Below are positions 34,816 to 43,033 of a DNA stretch of 64,000 nucleotides, in pieces. How positions within the stretch are numbered: the first letter of the stretch is position 1; each line of letters begins with the position of its first letter. Under the pieces are notes generated by a model. That model saw only the letters and a list, made by a program, of their open reading frames with translations. It searched no databases and had not been told where the DNA came from. Source of the stretch: Sphingomonas mollis. GTDB lineage: Bacteria > Pseudomonadota > Alphaproteobacteria > Sphingomonadales > Sphingomonadaceae. Where the stretch lies: the NCBI RefSeq assembly GCF_016427505.1, contig NZ_JAELXS010000003.1, forward strand, positions 310,001 to 374,000, read 5' to 3'. Position numbers and translations under genes: made by a program.

Positions 34816-36360
34816 TTATCCCGTCATCGCGGGAACGGGATCGACCTGTGGAGTAGCATCGTTCGCACCGAGGTTCTTCGCTCGGCGTGACGGCTTCTTC
34901 TGGGTCATCAGATTGGCCGGCCGCATCTTCGAGAGCGCCGCCGCCATGCCCAGCATCACGCCCAGACCCATGGTCGATCGACCGACCAGCGACGTGAAGG
35001 CCAGCATGACCGCGATCGATCCCAACAACGCGGCGATCACCGACAGCTGGCGAGTGTCGTAGCGTCGCAGCATCTTGGCCCGTTTCCACAACACGGCGAT
35101 GGGAACCAGCAGGCCACTGCCGAACGCCGTCACGCCGATCAGGCCGGATACCAGCAGTACGTAAAGATAGGTGTTGACGAAATCGACGATACCCTCGCCC
35201 TGCTTCATGTCGGCGAGGCTTGTCATGACGGTGCCGATGTCGGTGCCGATCAGCAGGTTATGTTGCGCCTCCTCGATCCCGCGCGTCCAAAGATCCTGTC
35301 GGTAATCGCGCTTCACGACTCCGGTGGTGTCGAGGCCGAGGGTCTGTGCGACCTGTGGAATGGTGAGCGCCGCGCCATAGACCAGGCCGCCGAACAAGGC
35401 GGCGACGACGACGCCCTTCAGCATCTTCGATACTTGGCCCGTGCCGACCTGATAGACCAGATAGGCGACGATCAAGCCCAGCCATGCGCCGCGCGATTGT
35501 GGTGCGTACATGCCCAGCAGCAAGACGGCGCACATCCCCCAGAACTTGATCTTGGACCGGAACATCCAGCTGCTCGTCATGGCGATGAACGTGCCGATCG
35601 ACAGCCAATAGGCGAACGAGGTCGGCTCCGGGAACGGCCCCGGCGAGCGCAACAGGCCGCCGCGCATCTTGACCGAGGCGCCGCTGCCCAGCGTGATGCC
35701 GTAATGGTTGTAGATCACGCGATACAGCGGCCAGGTCGTCCATGCCTCGTAGATCGCCAGTGTCGACAGGGCGGTCGTGGCGGCCACCATGCCGATGAAA
35801 ATGCGTCGGACATCGTCGCCGGTCCGGATCGACCGCCGCACCGCGTAAAAAGGCAGGACGAAGGTGCAGAGCTGTTCGACGAGTACGCGCAGCATGTTCG
35901 TCGGCGTCGTCGCGCGGATGCCGGAGAGGACATAGACGGAGAAGATGGCGAGCAGACAGACGCCCGGTACGGTCCAGCTGCGCTGACCGCCACCGCCGCC
36001 CTTGATCGTCGCCATCAAAGCGGCGCCGGCGGTGACGCTCATGATGTTGTCGATCGCCATCAACCAGGTGCCGCCGATCGTCAGGGGCATGCCGACACCC
36101 GGCAGGATCAGAAACGAGAAGACATAGATCGGCGCGATCTCGGTCCGCTTGCGGGCGAACAGCGGGACCGTGAGGAACGCCAGCAGGTTGCAGATCAGCG
36201 GCGTGGGACTGAAGAACGAGACGAGGATGCAATAGGCCAGCACCATCATCAGCTTGTTGCGGAATTCGCGCGCGATCGATTTATTCGCGCAGGCGAAAAA
36301 CAGGAACAGCCCCGCCATCGAGGCAAAACCCAGGAACAAGGCTGCTTTGATCAGATACAA
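34816..36360 (-). CDS. O-antigen ligase/polymerase-like membrane protein
   Basis: 514 residues with at least ten membrane helices. The region GAYAPQSRGAWLGLIVAYLVYQVG, the extracytoplasmic loop before it (LLRSPGPFPEPTSFAYWL) and a late RGIEEAQHNLLIGTDIGTV resemble the Wzy_C/WaaL-type O-antigen ligase family. It probably transfers or polymerises a surface glycan. No other glycan genes are adjacent here. Convergent with pit, only 3 bases apart. Confidence is moderate because family calls in this group rely on weak similarity. Confidence 0.72.
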   Translation of the reverse strand: MYLIKAALFLGFASMAGLFLFFACANKSIAREFRNKLMMVLAYCILVSFFSPTPLICNLLAFLTVPLFARKRTEIAPIYVFSFLILPGVGMPLTIGGTWLMAIDNIMSVTAGAALMATIKGGGGGQRSWTVPGVCLLAIFSVYVLSGIRATTPTNMLRVLVEQLCTFVLPFYAVRRSIRTGDDVRRIFIGMVAATTALSTLAIYEAWTTWPLYRVIYNHYGITLGSGASVKMRGGLLRSPGPFPEPTSFAYWLSIGTFIAMTSSWMFRSKIKFWGMCAVLLLGMYAPQSRGAWLGLIVAYLVYQVGTGQVSKMLKGVVVAALFGGLVYGAALTIPQVAQTLGLDTTGVVKRDYRQDLWTRGIEEAQHNLLIGTDIGTVMTSLADMKQGEGIVDFVNTYLYVLLVSGLIGVTAFGSGLLVPIAVLWKRAKMLRRYDTRQLSVIAALLGSIAVMLAFTSLVGRSTMGLGVMLGMAAALSKMRPANLMTQKKPSRRAKNLGANDATPQVDPVPAMTG

Positions 36361-36537
36361 CAGGTGCGTCCTAGAAAGTTCTGACGAAACGGCCGCCGCG
36401 GCGACGCTTGACCGCGCATCGCGCTACAGCAAACCGGCCCGCAGGTCATGCATCGATCGTCATCATGCGCCCGGTGGGTTAAGATCGCCTTGCCCGGTCG
36501 TCGCGGCAACGATGCCCGCGCCCGCCGATGTGCCGGA

Positions 36538-37494
36538 TCAGACGAAGAGATCCTCGATACGCATCGTCGGCGGGGCCAACCCGTCGGCTGCGGCGTATCG
36601 CAGCATCGTGTTCAGGGTCGTGCGATTGGCCTCGATCCCGTACGTCCAGGGATCGCCGCCAAGCGCCGCGTGCGCCTGCGCGGCAAAGGCTGACAGCCAC
36701 GGGAGCGTCAGTTTCGGAAAATCGCGGGCGGCAAGGTCCGCCGCCGCCAGTCGCCGTGCCTCTTCGAACGCGGCGAACAGCGCCGCGGGCAGGGCGGGGG
36801 TCGCCTCGACCAGCGATCGGCGGATGACCAGCACGTGCATGATCGGAAACAGCCGATAGTGCTGCCAGTATCGCACTTCCTCAGCGGGCGGATCGCGCCA
36901 TAGCCGTCCGACCGGCACGCTATCGTCGGTAAAGCTCTTTGGTGCCGTCGGGCTGATGATCGCATCGATCGCGCCCTCCCGCAGCAGGGCGTCGAGCGTC
37001 GAGGGCGATCGTTCGACCCGGATGCCGGGCGGCAGGTCCATCGGCATGCGATCGTCCAGCACCGGTGCGTGCAAGCCGGCCGTCGTCCAGCGGATCGACT
37101 CGCGCGGCACCCCATGATCGTCGGCGAGCAGCCCGCGCAACCAGAGCGCGGCGGTCTGTTGAAAATCGATCAGGCCGATGCGCTTGCCGGCAAGGTCTTC
37201 GGGCCGGTCGATCCCGCGATCGGTGCGGATGTAGAGGTTCGCATGGCGGAAGCTGCGCGACAGGAACACCGGCACGCCGACATAATCGCGCCGGCCGGCT
37301 GCGATGGCGGCGATATGCGACCCCATCGACAGTTCGGCCACGTCATAGCGTGCGTCCCGCAGCATCGCGCGAAACAATCGCTGTGGTTCGACGATGTGCA
37401 GGTCGGCCGCGAAACCCTCGATCGTCACCCGCCCGTCGAGCAATGCCTCGATCCGGTCGGAGAACGTGCAGCCGATCGAGAGCGTCGCGGTCAT
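36538..37494 (-). CDS. 4,5-dihydroxyphthalate decarboxylase-like / ABC substrate-binding-like protein
   Basis: 318 residues, resembling the Pht5-type proteins that share the periplasmic-binding-protein fold. Typical segments: the start SIGCTFSDRIEALLDGRVTIEGF, VPVFLSRSFRHANLYIRTDRGIDRPEDLAGKRIGLIDFQQTAALWLRGLL. No signal peptide, so cytosolic. The family includes 4,5-dihydroxyphthalate decarboxylase, and uncharacterised ligand-binding members; here the neighbours suggest an aromatic acid substrate. The start overlaps the bicupin stop by one base (TGATG). Last gene of the three-gene minus-strand unit. Confidence 0.72.
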   Translation of the reverse strand: MTATLSIGCTFSDRIEALLDGRVTIEGFAADLHIVEPQRLFRAMLRDARYDVAELSMGSHIAAIAAGRRDYVGVPVFLSRSFRHANLYIRTDRGIDRPEDLAGKRIGLIDFQQTAALWLRGLLADDHGVPRESIRWTTAGLHAPVLDDRMPMDLPPGIRVERSPSTLDALLREGAIDAIISPTAPKSFTDDSVPVGRLWRDPPAEEVRYWQHYRLFPIMHVLVIRRSLVEATPALPAALFAAFEEARRLAAADLAARDFPKLTLPWLSAFAAQAHAALGGDPWTYGIEANRTTLNTMLRYAAADGLAPPTMRIEDLFV

Positions 37495-38495
37495 CAGGCG
37501 AGGATAACGTCGATGTCGGTCAGTGCGTCGATCCTTGCCTGATCGGCTGTCGCATCGCTGTCGAGCGCGAAGCTGAAAGCGGGTGTTTCGGTGCCTGCCC
37601 TGTCCCACATCGCGGCGCCGTTGCCGCCGGCACTGGCGGCGATCCAGCGCGCGGTGCCCGACAGGACGCGCGTGGCATAGGCCGTGCCGGCGGGGATGTT
37701 GATCGCGTCGCCACCGGTTACGTGATGCTCTTCGCCGTCGATCGTCACTGCGACCAGTCCATCAAGGATATAGAGGAACTGATGCGTCGTGCGATGGCGG
37801 ATCGTCGGCAGCGCGGCGTCATGGCCGCCCTCGATCACTCGCATGTCTACGAGATCCTTGCTCTCGGCACCGGTCAGAACCGCCGTCGATAGATGGCCGG
37901 ACAGCGTGCGGCGTGTGCCGAATCCGGCGTCGAGGAAGTATGAGGCGTGTTCGCCCGGCAAACGCCGGTCATCAGGGCCGACCGGCGTGGAGTCGGCGAA
38001 TACGGCATTGTCGACCCGCATGATGCGATGTTTGCCCATTGCCGGTCCCATACGCGAGAAATCGAACGGATGGTCGGCGGGCGGCAGGCCGGCCATGCCC
38101 CAGACCTCGCCGGCATCGACGAAGAATTGCTCCCACCCGCCCGGCGCGACGATGCCGAAGAACTGGCTGCGGGGGGCGACGCTTTGATAGCTGTGCGTGT
38201 CGCCCGGCTTCACATAGGCGAAGTCGCCGGGCGCCAGCACCCGGGACTGGTCGCCGCACCATACCTGCAATTTGCCACGCGTCACGAACCAGGTGTCATG
38301 CTCGCGCTCATGCCAGTGCATTGGAATCGGCCCGCGATCGAGCGGGGCGTCGCACACCACCGCGCCGAAGCCGCCGGCGGTCTGTTTGACCCCGGCCAGC
38401 GTACGGATGACCTGTCCTGCAACAAGGTGCGACAGTCCTTCGCCGGCGCGCAGGACATAGGGGACGGTGCCGGGCAGCGTGTGGTTCAGCGTCAT
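37494..38495 (-). CDS. Quercetin 2,3-dioxygenase-like bicupin
   Basis: 333 residues, the size of bacterial quercetinases (YxaG type, about 337). N-terminal cupin: H60-W-H62 with D67 in HEREHDTWFV and H101 in KPGDTHSYQ; these match the spacing of the metal ligands in B. subtilis quercetinase as I recall them (H62, H64, E69, H103), with Glu replaced by Asp. The C-terminal cupin (PTIRHRTTHQFLYILDG) keeps only one ligand-like His, so its metal site looks lost. No signal peptide. Divergently placed to the LysR/FAD-monooxygenase operon, suggesting flavonol or related phenolic cleavage. Confidence 0.7.
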   Translation of the reverse strand: MTLNHTLPGTVPYVLRAGEGLSHLVAGQVIRTLAGVKQTAGGFGAVVCDAPLDRGPIPMHWHEREHDTWFVTRGKLQVWCGDQSRVLAPGDFAYVKPGDTHSYQSVAPRSQFFGIVAPGGWEQFFVDAGEVWGMAGLPPADHPFDFSRMGPAMGKHRIMRVDNAVFADSTPVGPDDRRLPGEHASYFLDAGFGTRRTLSGHLSTAVLTGAESKDLVDMRVIEGGHDAALPTIRHRTTHQFLYILDGLVAVTIDGEEHHVTGGDAINIPAGTAYATRVLSGTARWIAASAGGNGAAMWDRAGTETPAFSFALDSDATADQARIDALTDIDVILA

Positions 38496-38517
38496 GTCGT
38501 CTCTCCTGAGGGCGGCG

Positions 38518-39411
38518 TCAGGCGAAGGGGATGGCAAGCTGTGCCGCCTTGCACGCCGGGGTCTTGGGCGGGGCGATGCCCCATTGGTCGCTGCGGCCGG
38601 CTGGCCATGTCCAGTCGTCGGGCGTGCCGACGCGATAACCGTCATCGACCTGCAAAACCTCCGCAGTGTATTCGATGACGATGCCGAACGGATCGACGAA
38701 ATAGGTGAAGACGTTGTCGCCCGGCCCATGCCGCCCCGGTCCCCAGCCGATCGGGAAGCGGTGATCGATCATCCGGCCCGCCGCGCGCATCACACCTTCC
38801 CAGGTCGGCATCTGGAAGGCGATGTGGTTCAGCGTGTTGACGGGCGCATCGGCGATCACGATCGAATGATGATCGTCGTTGGTGCGGACGAAGGCCATCA
38901 TCTTCGATCGGTCGGTCAGGGTGAAGCCCAGCGCGTCGGTGTAGAAGCGGGCATCGCGATCCACATCGTCGCTGTTGAAGTTGACGTGTGCCAGCCGCTC
39001 GGGCCGGTCGGCATCATAGGGCAGCGGTGCGACCGGAACGTCGCCCTGCACCAGCCGGATCGTTCGCCCCTGCGCATCGCGGACCGCCGCGATCCGGCCA
39101 CCGCCATGCTCTTCCGCGTCGCGAAGCGGGTGGAGCAGGGTCGCGCCCTTCGCCACCATCGCGGCGCACAGTGCATCGGGATCGGCGTCGTCGGTCGTGC
39201 GGAAGGTCATCGACCGGATCGCCGGTGCGTCCCCGGCGTGAAGCGCGAACAGATGCGGATCGGTGCCGGTGCCGCGCAGCCACGCGACGCCATCGGCTCG
39301 GTCGGCGAGCTCGAGGCCCCAGACGGTCGTGTAGAAATCGGTCGCTGCCGCAAGGTCGGGCACCGCGACGTCGACGCTGCGCAAGCCGGTCAGGGGAAAG
39401 CGGGCCATCAT
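38518..39411 (-). CDS. Extradiol ring-cleavage dioxygenase (VOC superfamily, type I)
   Basis: 297 residues, two-domain type I extradiol dioxygenase related to BphC/2,3-dihydroxybiphenyl dioxygenases. Iron ligands in the C-terminal domain can be placed: H142 (RLAHVNFNSDDV), H196 (LNHIAFQM) and E247 (IEYTAEV). It probably cleaves a catechol or trihydroxylated ring next to the hydroxyl pair. I use the MMAR start at 39411; nearby ATGs at 39417 and 39408 are possible. First gene of a minus-strand unit; the lone intergenic region to the LysR gene holds dyad motifs. Confidence 0.85.
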   Translation of the reverse strand: MMARFPLTGLRSVDVAVPDLAAATDFYTTVWGLELADRADGVAWLRGTGTDPHLFALHAGDAPAIRSMTFRTTDDADPDALCAAMVAKGATLLHPLRDAEEHGGGRIAAVRDAQGRTIRLVQGDVPVAPLPYDADRPERLAHVNFNSDDVDRDARFYTDALGFTLTDRSKMMAFVRTNDDHHSIVIADAPVNTLNHIAFQMPTWEGVMRAAGRMIDHRFPIGWGPGRHGPGDNVFTYFVDPFGIVIEYTAEVLQVDDGYRVGTPDDWTWPAGRSDQWGIAPPKTPACKAAQLAIPFA

Positions 39412-39440
39412 CCTCATCCTCGCCGCGGATGCGCGGTTGG

Positions 39441-39504
39441 TCATCCTATGGCTGGATTGCGGCCAGCTTGTAAAATAATCATTCCCTAGATCGGCATAGG
39501 ATGA
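39441..39504. promoter_or_regulatory. Inverted ATCCTATG/CATAGGAT pair upstream of dioxygenase and LysR genes
   Basis: TCATCCTATG (39441-39450) and CATAGGATGA (39495-39504) are perfect inverted copies in the divergent region between the dioxygenase and LysR genes. A further CATAGGAT occurs at 40417, just before the next gene cluster. The spacing of 54 bases between arms is larger than a normal LTTR box, but the repeated motif suggests the adjacent LysR protein binds at these sites. Confidence 0.45.
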
Positions 39505-39530
39505 GACTATTGCTGAAAAGGAGCAGGATC

Positions 39531-40421
39531 ATGATCGATTCCCGTGTGTTGCGCACTTTCCTCGCGATCTGCCGCGAGGGATCGATCAGCGGCGCCGCCC
39601 GCCAGCTGAATATTTCGCAACCATCGGTGTCGGTCGCGATCGCGCAACTGGAGAAGCAACTGGGTAGCAGCCTGTTCGATCGCGGGCGCCGCGGGATCGT
39701 GCTGACCGAAGCAGGCAAGGTGCTGATGCGCCGGGCCGAGATGATGGAGTCGCTGCTCCGCGATGCGGAGGAAGCGGTGGCGCTGACGCGTCAGGGCGTC
39801 CGCGGTCCCCTGCGCATCGGTGGTACGCCCGGTGCGTTGGTCAGCCTGGTCCCGTCCGCGATCGGCCGGATGGCGCAGGCGGACCATATGGCGCTTCAGA
39901 TCATCGAGCGATCGGATGCGCAACTGACCGAGATGCTGCGGCGTGGCCAGATCGAGGTTGCCGTGGTCACGACGGGGATCGAGCCGCCGCCCGACGATAT
40001 CGACGAACGCAGCATTGCCCGCGATCCTTTCTCGTTGATCGTCGGGCGGACGCATGATGCGCTGGGTCCGACTGTCTCGCTGCGCCAGATGGCGGCGATG
40101 GGATGGGTACTGCCCCATGCGGGCGGCGCGTTCCGGCGGCAGATCGATGCGCTGTTCCTGGCGGCGGAGACGCCGCTGCCGGTGGATGTGATCCACTGCG
40201 ACTCGCTGCTGACATCGATGGCGATCGTGCGTCGGGGGCCGCGTGTCACGGTATTGCCGCGCGGCGTTGCCGCGGCCGAGCTATCGATGGGCGTGTTGCG
40301 CGCGATCCCGATCATGGACGCGCAGATCAATCGGAGCATCGGCATCCGCACCCTGGCGGGTCATCGCCCGTCCGATCTGGGCGCGCAGTTCATCACTGCC
40401 ATCCAGTCGCTTGAGGCATAG
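39531..40421 (+). CDS. LysR family regulator of the phenolic catabolic cluster
   Basis: 296 residues; HTH at 1-60 (TFLAICREGSISGAARQLNISQPSVSVAIAQLE), effector domain behind. AAAAGGAG precedes the ATG. It lies between the divergent dioxygenase unit and the seven-gene plus operon, the classical place for an LTTR that activates aromatic catabolism when it binds the pathway substrate or an intermediate. Its TAG stop falls within a copy of the CATAGGAT motif. Confidence 0.9.
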   Translation: MIDSRVLRTFLAICREGSISGAARQLNISQPSVSVAIAQLEKQLGSSLFDRGRRGIVLTEAGKVLMRRAEMMESLLRDAEEAVALTRQGVRGPLRIGGTPGALVSLVPSAIGRMAQADHMALQIIERSDAQLTEMLRRGQIEVAVVTTGIEPPPDDIDERSIARDPFSLIVGRTHDALGPTVSLRQMAAMGWVLPHAGGAFRRQIDALFLAAETPLPVDVIHCDSLLTSMAIVRRGPRVTVLPRGVAAAELSMGVLRAIPIMDAQINRSIGIRTLAGHRPSDLGAQFITAIQSLEA

Positions 40422-40430
40422 GATAGGATT
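40417..40430 (+). promoter_or_regulatory. CATAGGAT motif at start of catabolic operon region
   Basis: CATAGGATAGGATT is a third copy of the motif found at 39441-39504, with TAGGAT doubled. It overlaps the LysR stop codon and lies about 140 bases before the FAD monooxygenase start. The AT-rich stretch that follows (ATTATGGACATACC, then TATTTTACAGG) could be a promoter. Likely a LysR target. Confidence 0.35.
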
Positions 40431-40570
40431 ATGGACATACCAAAAGACAATATTTTACAGGATATCTGATCGCGGTGCAGAAATATCGACGTCGCCGGCA
40501 AGAGCGACGCGAGAGGATTTGCATCGATGCATCTGGATGGCCGCCACCCTGACTATCCGACCATCAGGTG

Positions 40571-42160
40571 ATGGCATCGTCGATGTACGATGTGGCGGTG
40601 GTAGGCTGCGGTCCCGTGGGGGCGCTGGCGGCGAATCTGGCGGCGACGGCGGGCCTCAGCGTGTTGGTGATCGATCGCGAGGCGACACCGCATCCGCTGC
40701 CGCGCGCCGTTCATCTCGACCATGAGATGATGCGGCTGTTCCAGTCGGTCAGACTGGCTGAGGCGATCGCCCCGACGATGCGCGAGACGGAGGGGCATCT
40801 CCATGTCGGCGCGGATCATGGGGTGATCCGTTATATGGGGACGGCGGGCCGTCCGAAGCCGTTCGGCTGGGCCAATGATTATTTCTTCTATCAGCCCGAA
40901 CTCGAAGCGCTGCTGCGTGACGGGCTGGCGCGGTTCGACAGTGTCGAGGTGTCGTTCGGCACCGAACTCGATGCGTTCGATCAGGACGATGAGGGCGTCA
41001 CGCTGCATCTGCGCCGCAACGGCGGCAACGATACGGTACGCGCGCGCTGGATGATCGCGTGCGACGGTGCGCGCAGCGTCGTGCGCAAGGATCTCGGCAT
41101 CCGTCTCGACGATCTCGATTTCGAGGAACCGTGGCTGGTCGTGGATGCCGAGGTGGATGGCGCGGTGCGCTTTCCCGATGTGTGGGGGGTGCCGGATGCC
41201 GCCGACCTGCAACAACTGTCGGTGATGATGTGCGATCCGCGCCGGCCGGCGACCGTCGTGCCGGGGCGAGGGCGCATCCGTCGTTGGGAATTCATGCTGC
41301 TGCCCGGTGAAACCGATGCGGCGATGATGGCGCCCGACGCGGTCGCGGCGCTGCTGGCGCCCTATCTCGACGGGGTGCCGCACCGGTTGCTGCGCGCGAC
41401 GACCTATCGCTTCCACGGGCTGATCGCCGAGCGTTGGCGTCAGGGCCGCATCTTTCTGGCCGGCGATGCCGCGCACCAGACGCCGCCGTTCTTCGGGCAG
41501 GGCATGTGCCATGGCATGCGCGATGCCGCGAACCTCATCTGGAAGCTGGCGCTGGTCACGCGGGGCGATGCGGACGTCGCCCTGCTGGACACGTATCAGC
41601 CCGAGCGCGATCCGCATGTCCGCCATGTAGTGACGGCGGCGGTCGAGGCCGGACGCTATATCTGCGAACTCGATCCCGGGCGCGCGGCGATCCGCGACGC
41701 GACGATGCGCGCGCGTGCCGTCAGTGGCGTAGCGACCACCGCCGCCGACCTGATCCCGGCCTATGCCACCGGCGCGGTCGCGACGGGCACGTCGGGCGCG
41801 GGTGAGCGCTTCGTCCAGCCCTGGGTCGATCGCGATGGCGTGCGTGTGTTGATGGACGACGTGACGGGACAGGGATGGCGCCTGTTCGCTGCCGATGCCG
41901 ATGCGGCGGTGCAGGCGCGTGCGGCCTGTGCCTCGATCGCTGTTCTGGACGTCACGGTCATCGACATCGCGGACCTATCGGACGACGGCACGCTGGCCGC
42001 CTGGCTGGATACGCGCGGCGTGCGCTTCGTGCTGGTGCGACCCGACGCGTATGTGTTCGGCACCGCCACCACCGATGTTGACGCGCTCGTCGCGCAGGCG
42101 CGGGCCGCGCTCCATCTGCACCACGATGCGCCCGCACCCATCTTTCAAGGAGACCGATAG
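40571..42160 (+). CDS. FAD-dependent aromatic hydroxylase (MhpA-like)
   Basis: 529-residue cytosolic class A flavoprotein monooxygenase. Rossmann dinucleotide motif VVGCGPVGALAANLAATAG, DG motif IACDGARSVVRKDLGI and the FAD/NAD(P)H GD motif IFLAGDAAHQTPPFFGQGMCHGMRDAANLIWKL. Related to 3-(3-hydroxyphenyl)propionate hydroxylase and other ring ortho-hydroxylases. In this setting it likely hydroxylates a phenol ring to a catechol or trihydroxy ring for the divergent extradiol dioxygenase. The first gene of the operon. The GTG at 40568 and ATG 40583 are other possible starts. Its TAG stop overlaps the next GTG start. Confidence 0.85.
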   Translation: MASSMYDVAVVGCGPVGALAANLAATAGLSVLVIDREATPHPLPRAVHLDHEMMRLFQSVRLAEAIAPTMRETEGHLHVGADHGVIRYMGTAGRPKPFGWANDYFFYQPELEALLRDGLARFDSVEVSFGTELDAFDQDDEGVTLHLRRNGGNDTVRARWMIACDGARSVVRKDLGIRLDDLDFEEPWLVVDAEVDGAVRFPDVWGVPDAADLQQLSVMMCDPRRPATVVPGRGRIRRWEFMLLPGETDAAMMAPDAVAALLAPYLDGVPHRLLRATTYRFHGLIAERWRQGRIFLAGDAAHQTPPFFGQGMCHGMRDAANLIWKLALVTRGDADVALLDTYQPERDPHVRHVVTAAVEAGRYICELDPGRAAIRDATMRARAVSGVATTAADLIPAYATGAVATGTSGAGERFVQPWVDRDGVRVLMDDVTGQGWRLFAADADAAVQARAACASIAVLDVTVIDIADLSDDGTLAAWLDTRGVRFVLVRPDAYVFGTATTDVDALVAQARAALHLHHDAPAPIFQGDR

Positions 42161-43005
42161 TGGCGTTCATCAGCTTTCGCCGCCCCGACGGCACCGCAAG
42201 CTATGGCCGGATCGATGGCGACCGCGTCATCGATTGCGGCGCCGTGGCAGACACGCCGGCCGACCTGAAAGCGGCGATCGCGGCCGGTGTGCTCGATACG
42301 CTCGATGCCGGCCCGTCGCTTGGCCTGGCCGAGGTGCTGCTGCTGCCGGTCATCCCCCATCCAAGCAAGATCCTGTGCGTCGGTCACAATTATGAAAGCC
42401 ACCGTCAGGAGACAGGCCGCGCGAAGGTGGATCATCCGTCAATCTTCACCCGGTTCGCCGACACGCTGATCGCCGATGGCCAGCCCATCATCCGCCCCAG
42501 GGCATCGACCAACCTCGATTTCGAGGGCGAGCTGGCGATCGTCATCGGTCGTGGCGGGCGGGCGATCGCGGAGGCCGACGCGCTCGACCACATCGCCGGC
42601 TATGCGTGCTTCAACGACGCGTCGATCCGCGACTGGCAATGGCACACGACGCAGTTCGCGCCGGGCAAGAACTTCCCCGGCACCGGTGCTTTCGGTCCGC
42701 AGCTCGTGACGCCGGACGAGGCGGGCGACCTGTCCGATGTCCGCGTCACGACCCGGTTGAACGGCGAGATCGTGCAGGATCAGCCGATCCGCGACATGAT
42801 CTTCCCGCTCGCGAAGATCATCGCCTACATCAGCGCCTTCACGCCGCTGTCACCCGGCGATGTGATCGCCACCGGCACCCCCGGCGGGGTTGGCGCCAAG
42901 CGCACGCCACCCCTGTGGATGAAAGCCGGCGACCGCGTCGAGGTCGCGATCGGGCCCATCGGTACACTCAGCAACACCATCATCGACGAGGACCAGCTCG
43001 GATAA
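42160..43005 (+). CDS. Fumarylacetoacetate hydrolase family protein
   Basis: 281 residues. FAH-fold signature: VGHNYESHRQETGR, the metal-site LDFEGELAIVIG, FNDASIRDWQW and TGTPGGVGAKRTPP. Members hydrolyse acylpyruvates or fumarylacetoacetate, or act as hydratases/decarboxylases of meta-cleavage products. Start is GTG at 42160, overlapping the previous stop by one base (TAGTG). It is expected to process the ring-fission product. Confidence 0.85.
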   Translation: MAFISFRRPDGTASYGRIDGDRVIDCGAVADTPADLKAAIAAGVLDTLDAGPSLGLAEVLLLPVIPHPSKILCVGHNYESHRQETGRAKVDHPSIFTRFADTLIADGQPIIRPRASTNLDFEGELAIVIGRGGRAIAEADALDHIAGYACFNDASIRDWQWHTTQFAPGKNFPGTGAFGPQLVTPDEAGDLSDVRVTTRLNGEIVQDQPIRDMIFPLAKIIAYISAFTPLSPGDVIATGTPGGVGAKRTPPLWMKAGDRVEVAIGPIGTLSNTIIDEDQLG

Positions 43006-43033
43006 TCGAGCGGCCATTTCAGGAGAGGTTATC

